A stretch of 64,000 nt of DNA, taken from NCBI GenBank assembly GCA_903821995.1, contig CAIJNI010000040.1, positions 219,553-283,552 of the forward strand, in the 5' to 3' direction. This stretch comes from an uncultured beta proteobacterium. GTDB lineage: Bacteria > Pseudomonadota > Gammaproteobacteria > Burkholderiales > Burkholderiaceae. Both the position numbers and the translations under genes were made by a program. The notes beneath the pieces were generated by a model. It did not search any database and had not been told where the DNA came from. It saw only the letters and a list, made by a program, of their open reading frames with translations. Positions 9,659 through 19,655 of this stretch are shown in pieces; position 1 is the first letter of the stretch, and every line of letters starts with the position of its first letter.

Positions 9659-9862
9659 TCAAGCACCTTGAATATTTGTAGCTTGCTTACCCTTAGGGCC
9701 TTGAGTAATATCAAACGTTACTTTTTGGCCTTCTTTGAGGGTTTTAAAACCGCTCATGGTAATTGCGCTGAAATGCGCGAATAATTCTTCTTCTCCGTCA
9801 TCAGGTTTGATAAACCCAAAACCTTTTGCGTCATTGAACCACTTAACAACTCCGGTCGCCAT
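9659..9862 (-). CDS. csp: Cold-shock protein (CspA family)
   Basis: A 67-residue single OB-fold RNA chaperone. It carries [12 protein letters not shown] (RNP1 within it) and ELFAHFSAI (RNP2), and begins [25 protein letters not shown] ribosome binding site stands 7 bases before the ATG. It is transcribed alone from a good sigma-70 promoter about 100 bases upstream, with a structured leader (see separate entries). Long leaders are a known regulatory feature of cold-inducible csp genes. Whether this paralogue is cold-induced or constitutive cannot be read from sequence. Confidence 0.95.
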   Translation of the reverse strand: MATGVVKWFNDAKGFGFIKPDDGEEELFAHFSAITMSGFKTLKEGQKVTFDITQGPKGKQATNIQGA

Positions 9863-9937
9863 GCGAACTCCATTACTTTAACTAGATAACAATCCTGAAG
9901 CGTGAAAAACGATTAAGCCAACACACCAACAAGCCTA

Positions 9938-9957
9938 GTGCACCCAACTTCATGCAC
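9938..9957 (-). promoter_or_regulatory. Hairpin in the csp 5' leader
   Basis: In the predicted leader of about 97 nt, GTGCA and TGCAC (plus-strand 9938-9942 and 9953-9957) can pair around a 10-base loop near the transcript 5' end. By analogy with cspA leaders it could contribute to temperature-dependent folding, but a 5-bp stem alone is weak evidence. Confidence 0.45.
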
Positions 9958-9966
9958 GTAGGGGTG

Positions 9967-9995
9967 ATTGTTTGCTTATTTTGACGTTGTGTCAA
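9967..9995 (-). promoter_or_regulatory. Sigma-70 promoter of the csp gene, with overlapping inverted repeat
   Basis: On the minus strand TTGACA (9990-9995) and AACAAT (9967-9972) are separated by exactly 17 bases, a perfect -35 with a four-of-six -10. Predicted transcription start is near 9960. The -35 sits inside the inverted repeat TTGAC-n5-GTCAA (9981-9995), which could be an operator or chance. Confidence 0.68.
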
Positions 9996-10139
9996 GGCTA
10001 TTTGTATCAAAAAACACTAGTATTTCCCCTTAAAATGACATTTATTTCACTATTTCTTTAAAAATTATCCTTTTTTAAGAAAATTTAACCCTTATAACGA
10101 AAAATAAACGCTTAATTAGTCTTCTGTATAAAATAAGTT

Positions 10140-10499
10140 ATGCCTACAAATCCTAGTAAAAAACCTAATAGTGTTAGTCCAACAGTAAAGCCTTTTTCAG
10201 AGGAGTCTTTAACCTCGGTTTTAGATCGTGAGATACAAAAAACTGAACCACCAAAGTTATACAGAGTTATATTATTAAATGATGATTTCACTCCAATGGA
10301 GTTTGTTGTGATGGTCATTCGGGAATTTTTTCATAAAGATCAAGAAACAGCTACAAGAATTATGCTGCAGGTACATATTGAAGGAAAAGGTGTTTGTGGT
10401 GTATTTACCAAAGATGTAGCTTCAACTAAAGTAGAACAGGTAATAGAAATTTCCCGCAAGTCGGGTCACCCTTTGCAGTGCATGATGGAGAAAGTATGA
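10140..10499 (+). CDS. clpS: ATP-dependent Clp protease adaptor ClpS
   Basis: ClpS delivers N-degron substrates to ClpAP. In 119 residues, a flexible N-terminal tail of about 38 residues precedes the core: [17 protein letters not shown] holds the conserved NDD/FTPM peptide-binding elements, and the end [11 protein letters not shown] fits the family. The stop overlaps the clpA start (ATGA), giving the usual clpS-clpA operon. The ATG follows a TATAAA (10127-10132) by only seven bases and has no Shine-Dalgarno, so the transcript may be nearly leaderless. Confidence 0.95.
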   Translation: MPTNPSKKPNSVSPTVKPFSEESLTSVLDREIQKTEPPKLYRVILLNDDFTPMEFVVMVIREFFHKDQETATRIMLQVHIEGKGVCGVFTKDVASTKVEQVIEISRKSGHPLQCMMEKV

Positions 10500-12799
10500 T
10501 CGCACAAGAACTTGAAGTAAGTCTTCATATGGCTTTTGTGGATGCGCGGGCTGCGCGCCACGAGTTCATTACAGTTGAGCACTTGTTATGTGCTTTGTTA
10601 GACAATGCTACGTCTGTAGAGGTTTTAAAAGCCTGTGCAGTGAATATTGCTGATTTGCGTACGCAACTCAAAAATTTTATTAATGACAATACCCCTGTAT
10701 TACCAGGATCTGATGAGGTTGATACACAGCCAACCTTGGGTTTTCAACGGGTCATTCAACGTGCAATTATGCATGTTCAGTCCACATCAAGTGGAAAGAA
10801 AGAAGTCACGGGAGCTAATGTTCTCGTTGCTATTTTTGGCGAGAAAGATTCTCATGCGGTGTATTACCTTCAGCAACAAGGTGTGACGCGTCTAGATGTT
10901 GTTAACTTTATTAGTCATGGAATTCGTAAAGATCAGCCGGATGCAGTAAAGCCCGAAGGACAAAGTGCCGAAGCGGATGAAACTAATTCTGGAGGAGGCA
11001 AAGATAGTCCTCTTGAACAGTTTACCCAAAACCTTAATGTTTTAGCTCGTCAAGGAAAGATCGATCCGTTGATAGGTCGAGAATTAGAAGTGGAACGAGT
11101 TATACAAGTATTGTGTCGCAGAAGAAAGAATAATCCTTTGTTAGTAGGAGAAGCAGGTGTTGGTAAAACAGCAATAGCTGAAGGACTGGCTTGGCGAATC
11201 ACACAAAACGAAGTTCCTGAAATCTTAAAAGATGGGGTGGTTTACTCTTTAGATATGGGTGCTTTATTAGCGGGAACAAAATACCGAGGTGATTTTGAGC
11301 AGCGCTTAAAAGCGGTACTCAAATCATTGAAAGATAATGTGAATGCAATTCTATTTATTGATGAGATTCACACATTAATTGGAGCTGGCGCCGCCTCTGG
11401 TGGAACTTTAGATGCAAGCAATCTGCTTAAACCTGCGCTATCGAGCGGGCAATTAAAGTGTATTGGTGCTACGACTTTTACAGAGTATCGTGGAATTTTT
11501 GAAAAAGATGCTGCTTTATCTCGCCGGTTCCAAAAGATCGATGTGTTAGAGCCATCAATTGACCAAACTGTTCAAATCTTAAGAGGTTTAAAATCCCGCT
11601 TTGAAGAGCATCATGGCGTTAAGTACTCTCAAAACGCCCTAAGTGCCGCAGCAGAATTGTCATCGCGTTATATTAATGATCGTCAATTACCTGATAAAGC
11701 GATTGATGTTATTGATGAGGCTGGGGCAGCGCAACGAATTTTGCCAAAGTCAAAGCAGAAAAAAACGATTGGACGTTTTGAAATAGAAGAAATTGTATCC
11801 AAAATTGCTCGCATTCCTCCACAATCTGTAAGTGTTGATGATAGAAGTAAATTACAAACCCTTGACCGTGACTTAAAGAGCGTTGTGTTTGGTCAAGAAC
11901 CTGCTATTGAGGTTCTGTCTTCTGCTATAAAGATGGCTCGTGCTGGGCTTGGGAAGATTGATAAACCAATCGGCTCATTTCTATTTTCAGGACCAACGGG
12001 AGTAGGTAAGACAGAAGTTGCTAAACAACTGGCTTTCATTATGGGAGTGGAGTTGCTACGCTTTGATATGTCTGAATATATGGAGCGTCATGCTGTTAGC
12101 CGTTTAATTGGTGCGCCTCCTGGCTATGTTGGGTTTGACCAAGGTGGATTACTAACGGAAGCTGTTAATAAAAAGCCTCATTGCGTTCTGCTGTTAGATG
12201 AAATCGAAAAAGCTCACCCTGATATTTTTAATATTTTGTTGCAGGTCATGGATCATGGCACGCTAACGGATAACAATGGTCGAAAAGCTGATTTCCGAAA
12301 CGTCATCATTATTATGACAACTAATGCTGGCGCTGAAACAATGAATAAAGCCACTATTGGCTTTACTAATCCTCGTGAAGCCGGTGATGAAATGGCTGAT
12401 ATTAAGCGCATATTTACACCTGAATTCAGAAATCGTTTAGATGCGATTGTGTCATTTAAGGCGCTTGATGAGTCAATCATATTGAGAGTCGTTGATAAAT
12501 TTCTCATGCAACTTGAAGAACAACTGCACGAGAAAAAAGTTGATGCAACCTTCACTCCAGAGCTAAGAACATTCTTGTCTAAAAAAGGATTTGATCCTTT
12601 GATGGGGGCAAGACCAATGCAACGCCTAATCCAAGATACAGTTAGAAAAGCCTTGGCTGACGAGTTACTATTTGGTCGTTTAGTCATGGGTGGATCGGTT
12701 GTTGTAGGGCTTGACGATAAGGATGAAGTAACTTTGAAAATTCAATCGACTCCAATTAAAGGAAAAGCAGCCTCTACTGAACCACAAGAAGAAATGTAA
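10496..12799 (+). CDS. clpA: ATP-dependent Clp protease ATP-binding subunit ClpA
   Basis: Hexameric AAA+ unfoldase that feeds proteins to ClpP. 767 residues from the ATG at 10496, which has a GGAG six bases upstream and overlaps the clpS stop by 4 bases; an upstream in-frame ATG at 10478 lies inside clpS and is unlikely. Domains: N-domain with the Clp repeat ([10 protein letters not shown]), first AAA module ([21 protein letters not shown]), second AAA module ([21 protein letters not shown]) and a TIGF tripeptide region matching the ClpP-docking loop. A strong terminator follows. Confidence 0.96.
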   Translation: MIAQELEVSLHMAFVDARAARHEFITVEHLLCALLDNATSVEVLKACAVNIADLRTQLKNFINDNTPVLPGSDEVDTQPTLGFQRVIQRAIMHVQSTSSGKKEVTGANVLVAIFGEKDSHAVYYLQQQGVTRLDVVNFISHGIRKDQPDAVKPEGQSAEADETNSGGGKDSPLEQFTQNLNVLARQGKIDPLIGRELEVERVIQVLCRRRKNNPLLVGEAGVGKTAIAEGLAWRITQNEVPEILKDGVVYSLDMGALLAGTKYRGDFEQRLKAVLKSLKDNVNAILFIDEIHTLIGAGAASGGTLDASNLLKPALSSGQLKCIGATTFTEYRGIFEKDAALSRRFQKIDVLEPSIDQTVQILRGLKSRFEEHHGVKYSQNALSAAAELSSRYINDRQLPDKAIDVIDEAGAAQRILPKSKQKKTIGRFEIEEIVSKIARIPPQSVSVDDRSKLQTLDRDLKSVVFGQEPAIEVLSSAIKMARAGLGKIDKPIGSFLFSGPTGVGKTEVAKQLAFIMGVELLRFDMSEYMERHAVSRLIGAPPGYVGFDQGGLLTEAVNKKPHCVLLLDEIEKAHPDIFNILLQVMDHGTLTDNNGRKADFRNVIIIMTTNAGAETMNKATIGFTNPREAGDEMADIKRIFTPEFRNRLDAIVSFKALDESIILRVVDKFLMQLEEQLHEKKVDATFTPELRTFLSKKGFDPLMGARPMQRLIQDTVRKALADELLFGRLVMGGSVVVGLDDKDEVTLKIQSTPIKGKAASTEPQEEM

Positions 12800-12812
12800 T
12801 GCTTCAATATAT

Positions 12813-12847
12813 AAAGGCTAAAACAAATCTGTTTTAGCCTTTTTTTT
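12813..12847 (+). terminator. Terminator of clpS-clpA
   Basis: A 12-bp perfect stem, AAAGGCTAAAAC (12813-12824) with GTTTTAGCCTTT (12831-12842), closes a 6-base loop and is followed by a T-run to 12847. It lies between the convergent clpA and dut and may also weakly stop the opposing transcript. Confidence 0.92.
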
Positions 12848-12865
12848 ATTTGAAGTATCTATAAA

Positions 12866-13315
12866 TTATTGGACACCTGTACTTCCAAACCCCCCAATTC
12901 CCCGATCCGAATGTATGAATTCCTCAACAATTTCTAGTTCTACTTGAAGTACAGGTGTAATAACAAGTTGAGCGATACGCTCAAAAGGTTGAATCGTATA
13001 CGGTGTGTGATTTCTATTCCAAGTACTGACCATGAGTTGGCCTTGATAATCAGAATCAATTAATCCTACTAGATTACCTAGAACAATCCCATGTTTGTGT
13101 CCAAGTCCTGATCTTGGAAGAATAAGAGCGCAGTACTGAGGGTTAGCAATAAAAATTGAAATCCCAGTTGGTATTAATACGGTTTGGCCAGGGTGGATTT
13201 CTAGAGGCTCATCTAAACAAGCTCTTAAATCAAGACCAGCACTGCCAGTGGTCGAGTATTGGGGCAACTGTGAACGTAAGCGCTCATCTAAAATTTTGAC
13301 TTGTAATTTTTGCAT
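12866..13315 (-). CDS. dut: Deoxyuridine 5'-triphosphate nucleotidohydrolase (dUTPase)
   Basis: Hydrolyses dUTP to dUMP, keeping uracil out of DNA and feeding dTMP synthesis. In 149 residues it has the trimeric dUTPase motifs: AGLDLRAC (motif 1), [10 protein letters not shown] (motif 2), [11 protein letters not shown] (motif 3, catalytic Asp), FERIAQLVI (motif 4) and the C-terminal arm [10 protein letters not shown] (motif 5). It ends the minus-strand run ribF-ileS-lspA-coaBC-dut; the coaBC-dut pairing is common. Confidence 0.96.
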   Translation of the reverse strand: MQKLQVKILDERLRSQLPQYSTTGSAGLDLRACLDEPLEIHPGQTVLIPTGISIFIANPQYCALILPRSGLGHKHGIVLGNLVGLIDSDYQGQLMVSTWNRNHTPYTIQPFERIAQLVITPVLQVELEIVEEFIHSDRGIGGFGSTGVQ

Positions 13316-13352
13316 AGGAGAGAGTGATTAGAATGGGGGGGGTGGAGTATAT

Positions 13353-14573
13353 CTAAACAAGACGTTCGCTGACTTTAGCAATAATTTCACGAGCAAGGCT
13401 AAGTTTGTCAGATCGAGCCAGTTTTAAGGAACCATTAGCTTCGATCAAAATCAGTTGATTTTCATCACTGCCAAATGTACTTGGTCCGTGGTTAGCTATT
13501 AGCATAGGAATTTTCTTTTGCTTTAATTTAGTTTTACCATATTCTTCAATATTTTCTGTCTCAGCTGCAAAGCCAACGCAGAAGGGCTTATTATTTTTTA
13601 CACGACTTGCAATAGTAAAGAGGATGTCAGCATTTTCCTCAAATTCAATAGACAACCCATTAGAACTATTTTTTTTAATTTTTTGTAAGTTTGGAGATTT
13701 GATTTTCCAGTCAGCAACAGCCGCTACAGAGAAAAAGATATCATAATCCTTGGCTGCAAGGACTGCGTTTAACATTTGCTCAGCAGTTTCTACATCGGTC
13801 CGTTGGATTTTTCCCGTATGCGCTAATGGAGTATCTAAAGCAACTGGACCAGTAATTAAGTGAACTTCTGCGCCAGACTCAATGGCAGCTCTTGCAATTG
13901 CAAAGCCCATTTTTCCAGAACTTCGGTTTGTAATTCCCCGCACTGGGTCAATAGGTTCAAATGTAGGGCCGGCGGTGATAAGAACTTTTTTACCTTGAAG
14001 AAGTTTTTTCTGAAAAAAAGCAATGAGAGATTCGATGATTTCTACTGGCTCTAACATACGTCCCATCCCAACTTCACCACAAGCTTGATCACCACTAGCG
14101 GGTCCAAGCAGATGGACACCATCTCTTTGGAGACGCTCAACACTTCGTTTCGTAGCGGGATGATTCCACATTTGAAGGTTCATTGCAGGAGCCATCAGTA
14201 GGGGACAATCGACGATCATGCCGCCCGATTCAGTACCTCTTGCTAAGCAGAGGGTAGATAACAAGTCATCAGCCAAGCCAAGGGAATGCTTCGCCATCAT
14301 GTCAGCACTGACAGGTGCTATGAGAATTGCATCAGCATTACGAGATAACTCAATATGGGCCATTCCATTAGAAACACGTGGATCCCATTGACTGACAAAG
14401 ACTGGATTACCAGAAACAGCTTGCATTGTTGTCTCGGTCACAAACTTAGTCGCTGCTTGGGTCATAACAACTTGGACTTCTGCTCCAGCCTTAATGAGCA
14501 AGCGCACTAACTCTGGAGATTTATACGCTGCAATGCCTCCAGAAATACCTAGAACAATTTTTTTATTTTTCAT
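13353..14573 (-). CDS. coaBC: Bifunctional phosphopantothenoylcysteine decarboxylase / phosphopantothenate-cysteine ligase
   Basis: Two consecutive coenzyme A steps in one chain of 406 residues. The N-terminal flavoprotein CoaC domain begins [19 protein letters not shown], with APAMNLQMW and GEVGMGRM. The C-terminal CoaB domain has the nucleotide-binding [18 protein letters not shown] followed by SSGKMGFA. I start at the ATG at 14573; an in-frame TTG six codons upstream (14591) is possible but adds no conserved sequence. It starts 27 bases after the lspA stop. Confidence 0.95.
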   Translation of the reverse strand: MKNKKIVLGISGGIAAYKSPELVRLLIKAGAEVQVVMTQAATKFVTETTMQAVSGNPVFVSQWDPRVSNGMAHIELSRNADAILIAPVSADMMAKHSLGLADDLLSTLCLARGTESGGMIVDCPLLMAPAMNLQMWNHPATKRSVERLQRDGVHLLGPASGDQACGEVGMGRMLEPVEIIESLIAFFQKKLLQGKKVLITAGPTFEPIDPVRGITNRSSGKMGFAIARAAIESGAEVHLITGPVALDTPLAHTGKIQRTDVETAEQMLNAVLAAKDYDIFFSVAAVADWKIKSPNLQKIKKNSSNGLSIEFEENADILFTIASRVKNNKPFCVGFAAETENIEEYGKTKLKQKKIPMLIANHGPSTFGSDENQLILIEANGSLKLARSDKLSLAREIIAKVSERLV

Positions 14574-14600
14574 AGGTTTTAGAGATTCCAATAGGGTTAA

Positions 14601-15101
14601 TTATTTATGACGAATTACTCGTCTCAATTCATCCAAAATTAAAAAAGCCACACCAATAGTTATAGCACTGTCTGCAACATTAAATGCTGGCCAGTGATAT
14701 CTGCCATAGAAAACGTCAATAAAGTCTACCACTGCACCGTGAGTAAAGCGGTCAATTAAATTGCCAACTGCGCCACCTAAAACTAGTGAAATAGAGATAC
14801 AAAAGATAGTTTGATGAGAATGTCGAACTAATAACCACAGCATAATGAGAGCAGCGGATCCACTAATACCGATAAAAAACCATTTCTGCCACCCGCCAGC
14901 ATTAGCTAAGAATGAGAAAGCTGCGCCGGAATTGTAGACAAGTACCCAATTGGTAAATGAGTTAATCACTTGTGAGTCACCTTCTTTTAAAACCTGAAGA
15001 GTCACTAACTTTGACATTTGATCAAAGATAACAACTAATGCAGCAATTGCTAGCCAGTTTTTAAAATTTCCGGAAAAAAGAGTAGATTTTTTGGTAGCCA
15101 T
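14601..15101 (-). CDS. lspA: Lipoprotein signal peptidase (signal peptidase II)
   Basis: Inner-membrane aspartyl protease that removes signal peptides from prolipoproteins. 166 residues with four hydrophobic helices. Catalytic aspartates sit in the signatures GNLIDRFTHGAVVDFIDV (about 115-132) and FNVADSAITIG (about 140-150). An N-terminal cytosolic stretch of about 12 residues is mostly K, S and N. It starts 24 bases after ileS, the ileS-lspA order typical of proteobacteria. Confidence 0.95.
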   Translation of the reverse strand: MATKKSTLFSGNFKNWLAIAALVVIFDQMSKLVTLQVLKEGDSQVINSFTNWVLVYNSGAAFSFLANAGGWQKWFFIGISGSAALIMLWLLVRHSHQTIFCISISLVLGGAVGNLIDRFTHGAVVDFIDVFYGRYHWPAFNVADSAITIGVAFLILDELRRVIRHK

Positions 15102-15125
15102 AGAAACTAAATAGATTAAAAATAA

Positions 15126-17984
15126 TTAAGCAAACTGACGTACTTCACCCTCGCCAAATAAATTGCTATTGCAGCGTCTACATAATGAAGGATGTGCAGC
15201 AATCTCTCCTACATCTTTCACATAATGCCAGCACCGTGAACACTTTTTGTGACTTGAAGCTCTGACCTTAATTTGAAGAGGTGTGCCAATTTTGTCATCA
15301 GCCACAACATGAGCAGATGATGTTATCAAGACAAATCTCAAATCATTACTGAGCGAATTTAACTCAATCAGTTCTTCAGTCGAACCCGATATTTCAAGTT
15401 CGGCTTGTAATGATGACCCTATCTTACCCAATTCACGTTCTAGTTCAATTGCTTTAGTAATATCATTTCTCAGGAGTCGAATTTTTTGCCATTTAGCCAT
15501 TAGTTCTTGAGCAGAGTTGATCTTGGGCAATACCCAGTGTGTCTGTGTAAAGATTGTGTCAACATCTTGGCTGCCATGGTCAAAAATTTTCCAAGCTTCT
15601 TCTGCTGTAAACGATAAATAAGGAGCCATCCATCGCAGCATAGCTGAGGTAATATGAAACAAGGTAGTTTGAGCGCTCCGTCTTAATGCTGAATTAGGAT
15701 CTGATGTATACAAACGATCTTTTAAGATATCTAAATAGAAGCCACCTAAATCTTCAGAACAAAATGTCATCATACGAGCGACGGCTGGGTGGAACTCATA
15801 GCGCTCATAACCCGCAAGAATCTCATCTTGAACAGAGGCAGTAAGGCACAACATATATTGGTCAATTTCTAATAAATTATTGCTATTTACAGCATGCTCA
15901 TCAAATTTAAAGTCGCTTAAGTTGGCCATTAAGAAGCGCAATGTGTTCCTAATTCGTCGGTAGCTTTCAACAACACGTTTCAGAATCTCATCTGAAATAG
16001 TCATTTCTCCAGAGTAATCTGTTGAAGCAACCCAAAGTCGAATAATCTCCGCACCCATTTTGTCTGAGACTTCTTGAGGTGCGATGACATTACCCAAGGA
16101 CTTACTCATTTTTCGACCATGGCCATCTACTGTAAAGCCATGGGTCAATAAACTTTTATAAGGTGGTTTGCCATCAAGCATTGACCCAGTCAGTAATGAG
16201 GAATGGAACCAACCACGGTGTTGGTCAGAGCCTTCAAGATAAAGATCGGCAATTCGTTCATTAGGGTTACCGGCTCGCTCGAAATAATAATCTTCTTGAT
16301 GTGAGCCCCGAAGAACATGCCAATGAGTTGTTCCAGAATCAAACCACACATCTAAAGTATCTTTGTTTTTCTCATACAGAACTGCGTCTTCTCCAAGAAT
16401 TACAGAGGGCTCTATAGACTGCCAAGCTTCGATACCTTCTTTTTCAATGAGGGTTGCAATTTGTTTCATATGTTCTTGCGTTTGCGGATGGAGTTCGCCC
16501 GTTTCACGATGAACAAAATAAGCCATGGGAACGCCCCATTGTCTTTGGCGAGATAAAGTCCAATCCGGACGATTGGCAATCATGCCATGTAAACGTTGTT
16601 TTCCCCAGGCAGGATAAAACTGAGTTTCTTCAATTCCTGCTAGAGCGATCTCTCGAAGGCTCTTATCCATACCAGCCACTTTTTTATCCATACTTGCGAA
16701 CCATTGCGAAGTTGCTCTGTAGATAATTGGTGTTTTATGTCGCCAGCAGTGCATGTAAGAGTGATTAAACTTAATTGATTTGAGCAAAGACCCTGCTTTT
16801 TCTAAAGCGATCACAATTTGTGGATTGGCTTTCCAGATAAACTGTCCGCCAAATAAAGGCAGGGTAGATGCAAATACGCCATTACCCATGACTGGATTAA
16901 TAATGTTTTTATCTTGCATGCCGTTATTCTTGCAAGACTTAAAATCTTCTTCACCATAGGCCGGAGCGGAGTGGACGACACCAGTACCGCTTTCAAGCGT
17001 TACATATTCGGCGAGATAGATTGGAGCAGTTCGTTGATAACCAGGATCTAAATTGTAAAGAGGGTGCTTAAAAGAAAATGCTCCTAAATCTTTTCCAAGG
17101 CAGGTTCCTAAAACTTCACCACTAAGTCCATAAGACTCTAAGCAGATATCTACGCGTTCTTGCGCCAAAATCAGGAGTTGCGAGCCAACATCAACAAGTG
17201 CATAGATGAATTCTGGATGTAAATTCAATGCCTGATTTGAAGGAAGTGTCCAAGGAGTTGTAGTCCAAATAACAATTCTTCCTACCTTGTTAGGTAGTGC
17301 AGATAGATTAAATACTTTAGCTAAATCCGCTCTTTGAGATTCAACAAATTCAAAACCCACATCGACAGCTGGATCTTCTTTATCTTGATACTCGACCTCT
17401 GCCTCGGCTAGAGCTGAACCACAATCAAAACACCAGTTTACAGGCTTTAGTCCTCTAAACACGTAGCCTTTTTCCATAATATTAGATAACGCGCGCAATT
17501 CATTTGCTTCGTTAGTAAAGTTCATCGTGAGATAGGGGTTTTTCCAATCCCCTAAAACTCCAAGTCGTTCGAATTCTTTTTTCTGAATCAGAATCTGTTC
17601 TTGTGCGTAGGCTCTAGCTTTTGATTGAACTTCCTGGGTAGAAATATTTTTCCCATATTTTTTTTCGATTTGAATTTCAATGGGCATGCCGTGACAATCC
17701 CATCCTGGGATATAAATCGCATCTAATCCTGATAATGTTCGAGTTTTAACAATGATATCTTTTAGAATTTTATTGACGGCATGTCCAATATGGATATTGC
17801 CATTGGCATAGGGAGGTCCATCGTGCAGAATAAATTTCTCTTTTCCACGGCGGGCATTTCGAATAATTGAATAGATATCCTTTTCTTGCCATTCTTTGAT
17901 CCAATTGGGTTCACGCTTAGGTAAATCACCACGCATGGGGAAAGGAGTTTCAAGGAGATTTAGTGGATAAGATTGATCAGACAT
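15126..17984 (-). CDS. ileS: Isoleucyl-tRNA synthetase
   Basis: Class I synthetase charging tRNA-Ile. 952 residues, full length. HIGH motif in [17 protein letters not shown] (about 57-73), editing (CP1) domain with the [10 protein letters not shown] signature, KMSKS in [14 protein letters not shown] (about 620), and a C-terminal zinc-binding element of the CSRCWHYV...CRRCNSNL type. Because this chromosome appears to carry a CAU-anticodon tRNA at the right edge, IleS would also charge it if that tRNA is the lysidine-modified tRNA-Ile2. Follows ribF by 5 bases. Confidence 0.97.
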   Translation of the reverse strand: MSDQSYPLNLLETPFPMRGDLPKREPNWIKEWQEKDIYSIIRNARRGKEKFILHDGPPYANGNIHIGHAVNKILKDIIVKTRTLSGLDAIYIPGWDCHGMPIEIQIEKKYGKNISTQEVQSKARAYAQEQILIQKKEFERLGVLGDWKNPYLTMNFTNEANELRALSNIMEKGYVFRGLKPVNWCFDCGSALAEAEVEYQDKEDPAVDVGFEFVESQRADLAKVFNLSALPNKVGRIVIWTTTPWTLPSNQALNLHPEFIYALVDVGSQLLILAQERVDICLESYGLSGEVLGTCLGKDLGAFSFKHPLYNLDPGYQRTAPIYLAEYVTLESGTGVVHSAPAYGEEDFKSCKNNGMQDKNIINPVMGNGVFASTLPLFGGQFIWKANPQIVIALEKAGSLLKSIKFNHSYMHCWRHKTPIIYRATSQWFASMDKKVAGMDKSLREIALAGIEETQFYPAWGKQRLHGMIANRPDWTLSRQRQWGVPMAYFVHRETGELHPQTQEHMKQIATLIEKEGIEAWQSIEPSVILGEDAVLYEKNKDTLDVWFDSGTTHWHVLRGSHQEDYYFERAGNPNERIADLYLEGSDQHRGWFHSSLLTGSMLDGKPPYKSLLTHGFTVDGHGRKMSKSLGNVIAPQEVSDKMGAEIIRLWVASTDYSGEMTISDEILKRVVESYRRIRNTLRFLMANLSDFKFDEHAVNSNNLLEIDQYMLCLTASVQDEILAGYERYEFHPAVARMMTFCSEDLGGFYLDILKDRLYTSDPNSALRRSAQTTLFHITSAMLRWMAPYLSFTAEEAWKIFDHGSQDVDTIFTQTHWVLPKINSAQELMAKWQKIRLLRNDITKAIELERELGKIGSSLQAELEISGSTEELIELNSLSNDLRFVLITSSAHVVADDKIGTPLQIKVRASSHKKCSRCWHYVKDVGEIAAHPSLCRRCNSNLFGEGEVRQFA

Positions 17985-17989
17985 AACAA

Positions 17990-18931
17990 TTAATTTTTAA
18001 AATATTCTCGTGCGAGTTGTGCATCATGTTGAATAGCTTGGGTTAATTCATCTAGTGAAGAATACTTCTTCTCATCTCTTAATTTTTTGACAAGTTCAAC
18101 ACGAACGAGCTTGCCATAAACTTCTTTTTTAAAATCAAAAACGTGAGTCTCTAATAATACATTCCCTGCATCTTCAACTGTTGGTCGAACCCCTAAACTG
18201 GCAACAGCAGGCAATGGTTTAGCTTCTAAGCCATGGACTAAGGCGACAAATATACCTGAAAGAGCGTGAGGTCTTTGATGTAATTGATTCGATACCATGA
18301 GATTGAGAGTAGGAAAGCCAAGAGTTCTCCCTAGCTTTCTACCATGCAGGACATGACCAGAAATAGAATATGGGCGACCCAGTAGCGTAGTAGCAAGATC
18401 CATCTGACCTTCTTTTAAAGCTTGTCTAAGCGCAGAACTAGAAATCCGTTGTTGCCGGTTATCTAAGACTGTGGGTATTGATGTGACCTCAAAATTGAAA
18501 TTTTTACCAGCACTCTCAAGGGTATTGATATTCCCGGCGCGACGAGAACCATAATGAAAATCATCACCAATAATTATTTTCTTAGCATCTAGACCATTGA
18601 CTAGAATTTCTTGGACAAAGACTTCGGGGGTCTTTTTTGCAAATGCAGCATTAAAATGTTCAACATAAACACAATCGACCCCAAATCGTTCTAATGCGAC
18701 TAATTTGTCTCGTAGGTTTAAAATTCGAGCAGGGGCATTTTGAGGATCAAAGAATTCTTTTGGGTGTGGCTCGAACGTGAGCACACAGCTTTGCAAATGA
18801 TGTTCCTTAGCGGTTGCAATTAACCGTTCGAGCAAGACCTGATGTCCCTTGTGCACGCCATCGTAATTTCCGATAGTTAGGGCGCACGGGGTTTTATTTT
18901 GAGGGAGAGGGAGTCCGCGGATAACTTTCAC
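17990..18931 (-). CDS. ribF: Bifunctional riboflavin kinase / FAD synthetase
   Basis: Makes FMN and FAD from riboflavin. 313 residues from the chosen GTG at 18929-18931, which gives the family-like start [13 protein letters not shown]; a TTG at 18943 is the longer option. The N-terminal FAD synthetase has the nucleotidyl transferase motif [11 protein letters not shown] and [14 protein letters not shown]. The C-terminal riboflavin kinase has [15 protein letters not shown] (a G-x-P-T-x-N type motif). Divergent from purN with about 26 bases between the starts. Confidence 0.95.
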   Translation of the reverse strand: MKVIRGLPLPQNKTPCALTIGNYDGVHKGHQVLLERLIATAKEHHLQSCVLTFEPHPKEFFDPQNAPARILNLRDKLVALERFGVDCVYVEHFNAAFAKKTPEVFVQEILVNGLDAKKIIIGDDFHYGSRRAGNINTLESAGKNFNFEVTSIPTVLDNRQQRISSSALRQALKEGQMDLATTLLGRPYSISGHVLHGRKLGRTLGFPTLNLMVSNQLHQRPHALSGIFVALVHGLEAKPLPAVASLGVRPTVEDAGNVLLETHVFDFKKEVYGKLVRVELVKKLRDEKKYSSLDELTQAIQHDAQLAREYFKN

Positions 18932-18957
18932 AACAGGTATCAATTATATTGGTGATT

Positions 18958-19596
18958 ATGAAAAAAATAGTGATTCTTATATCAGGGCGTGGTTCAAATT
19001 TATCCTCTATTCTAGAGGCACATTCAAAAAAGGCTTGGAAAGCCACTATTTTAAAAGTAATTTCCAATCGTCCTGATGCTTTTGGGATTGAAATTGCTAG
19101 GGGATATGGTATCCCGGTGGAGGTCATTGACCATGAAAAGTTTTTAACTCGAGCGGAGTTCGATCAAGCTTTATATGCGGCGGTGGAGAGTTTAGGCACC
19201 GATTTGGTTGTTCTGGCAGGATTTATGCGAATTCTTCCAGATTTCTTCGTGACACACTTTTCAGGACGTCTGATGAATATTCATCCATCGTTATTGCCCA
19301 GTTTTACTGGCTTAAGGACCCACAGACAGGCTCTAGATCAGGGGGTTAAATTTCATGGCGCTACTGTTCATTTTGTAACTAATGAAATGGATGTTGGTCC
19401 AATCATTGCTCAAGGTGTCGTTCCAGTTCAATTAAATGACACCGAGGAGTCTCTTTCTCAAAGAGTTTTGAAGATTGAACATATAATCTATGTCCAAGCA
19501 ATAGAATGGTTTATAAATGACCAAATAGAAATACACGAAGGGATTGTATCGATTAATCCGCCTTCGCCCCAGAGTTTTTCTATTGTTGGGGACTAA
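18958..19596 (+). CDS. purN: Phosphoribosylglycinamide formyltransferase (GART)
   Basis: Transfers a formyl group from 10-formyl-THF to GAR in purine synthesis. 212 residues from the ATG at 18958, preceded by GGTG at 18951-18954; the in-frame TTG at 18949 is unlikely. Motifs: ISGRGSNLSSIL (phosphate loop), FMRILPDFFV, NIHPSLLPSFTGLRTH (catalytic Asn and His) and HGATVHFVTNEMDVGPII with the catalytic Asp. Followed by a hairpin terminator, so probably monocistronic. Confidence 0.95.
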   Translation: MKKIVILISGRGSNLSSILEAHSKKAWKATILKVISNRPDAFGIEIARGYGIPVEVIDHEKFLTRAEFDQALYAAVESLGTDLVVLAGFMRILPDFFVTHFSGRLMNIHPSLLPSFTGLRTHRQALDQGVKFHGATVHFVTNEMDVGPIIAQGVVPVQLNDTEESLSQRVLKIEHIIYVQAIEWFINDQIEIHEGIVSINPPSPQSFSIVGD

Positions 19597-19617
19597 GTTT
19601 TACTTAGGCAAACTAAG

Positions 19618-19640
19618 ACAAATCAATATGATTTGTTTTT
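19618..19640 (+). terminator. Terminator of purN
   Basis: ACAAATC (19618-19624) and GATTTGT (19630-19636) enclose AATAT and run into TTTT to 19640. A second small hairpin, CTAAGT-TTT-ACTTAG (19593-19607), overlaps the purN stop codon. Confidence 0.75.
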
Positions 19641-19655
19641 CAAGAAAGTTAATTT

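Noticed and set aside
12253..12687. 144-codon minus-strand frame inside clpA
   Set aside because: Low-complexity Ser-rich antisense of the second AAA module of ClpA; no family resemblance.
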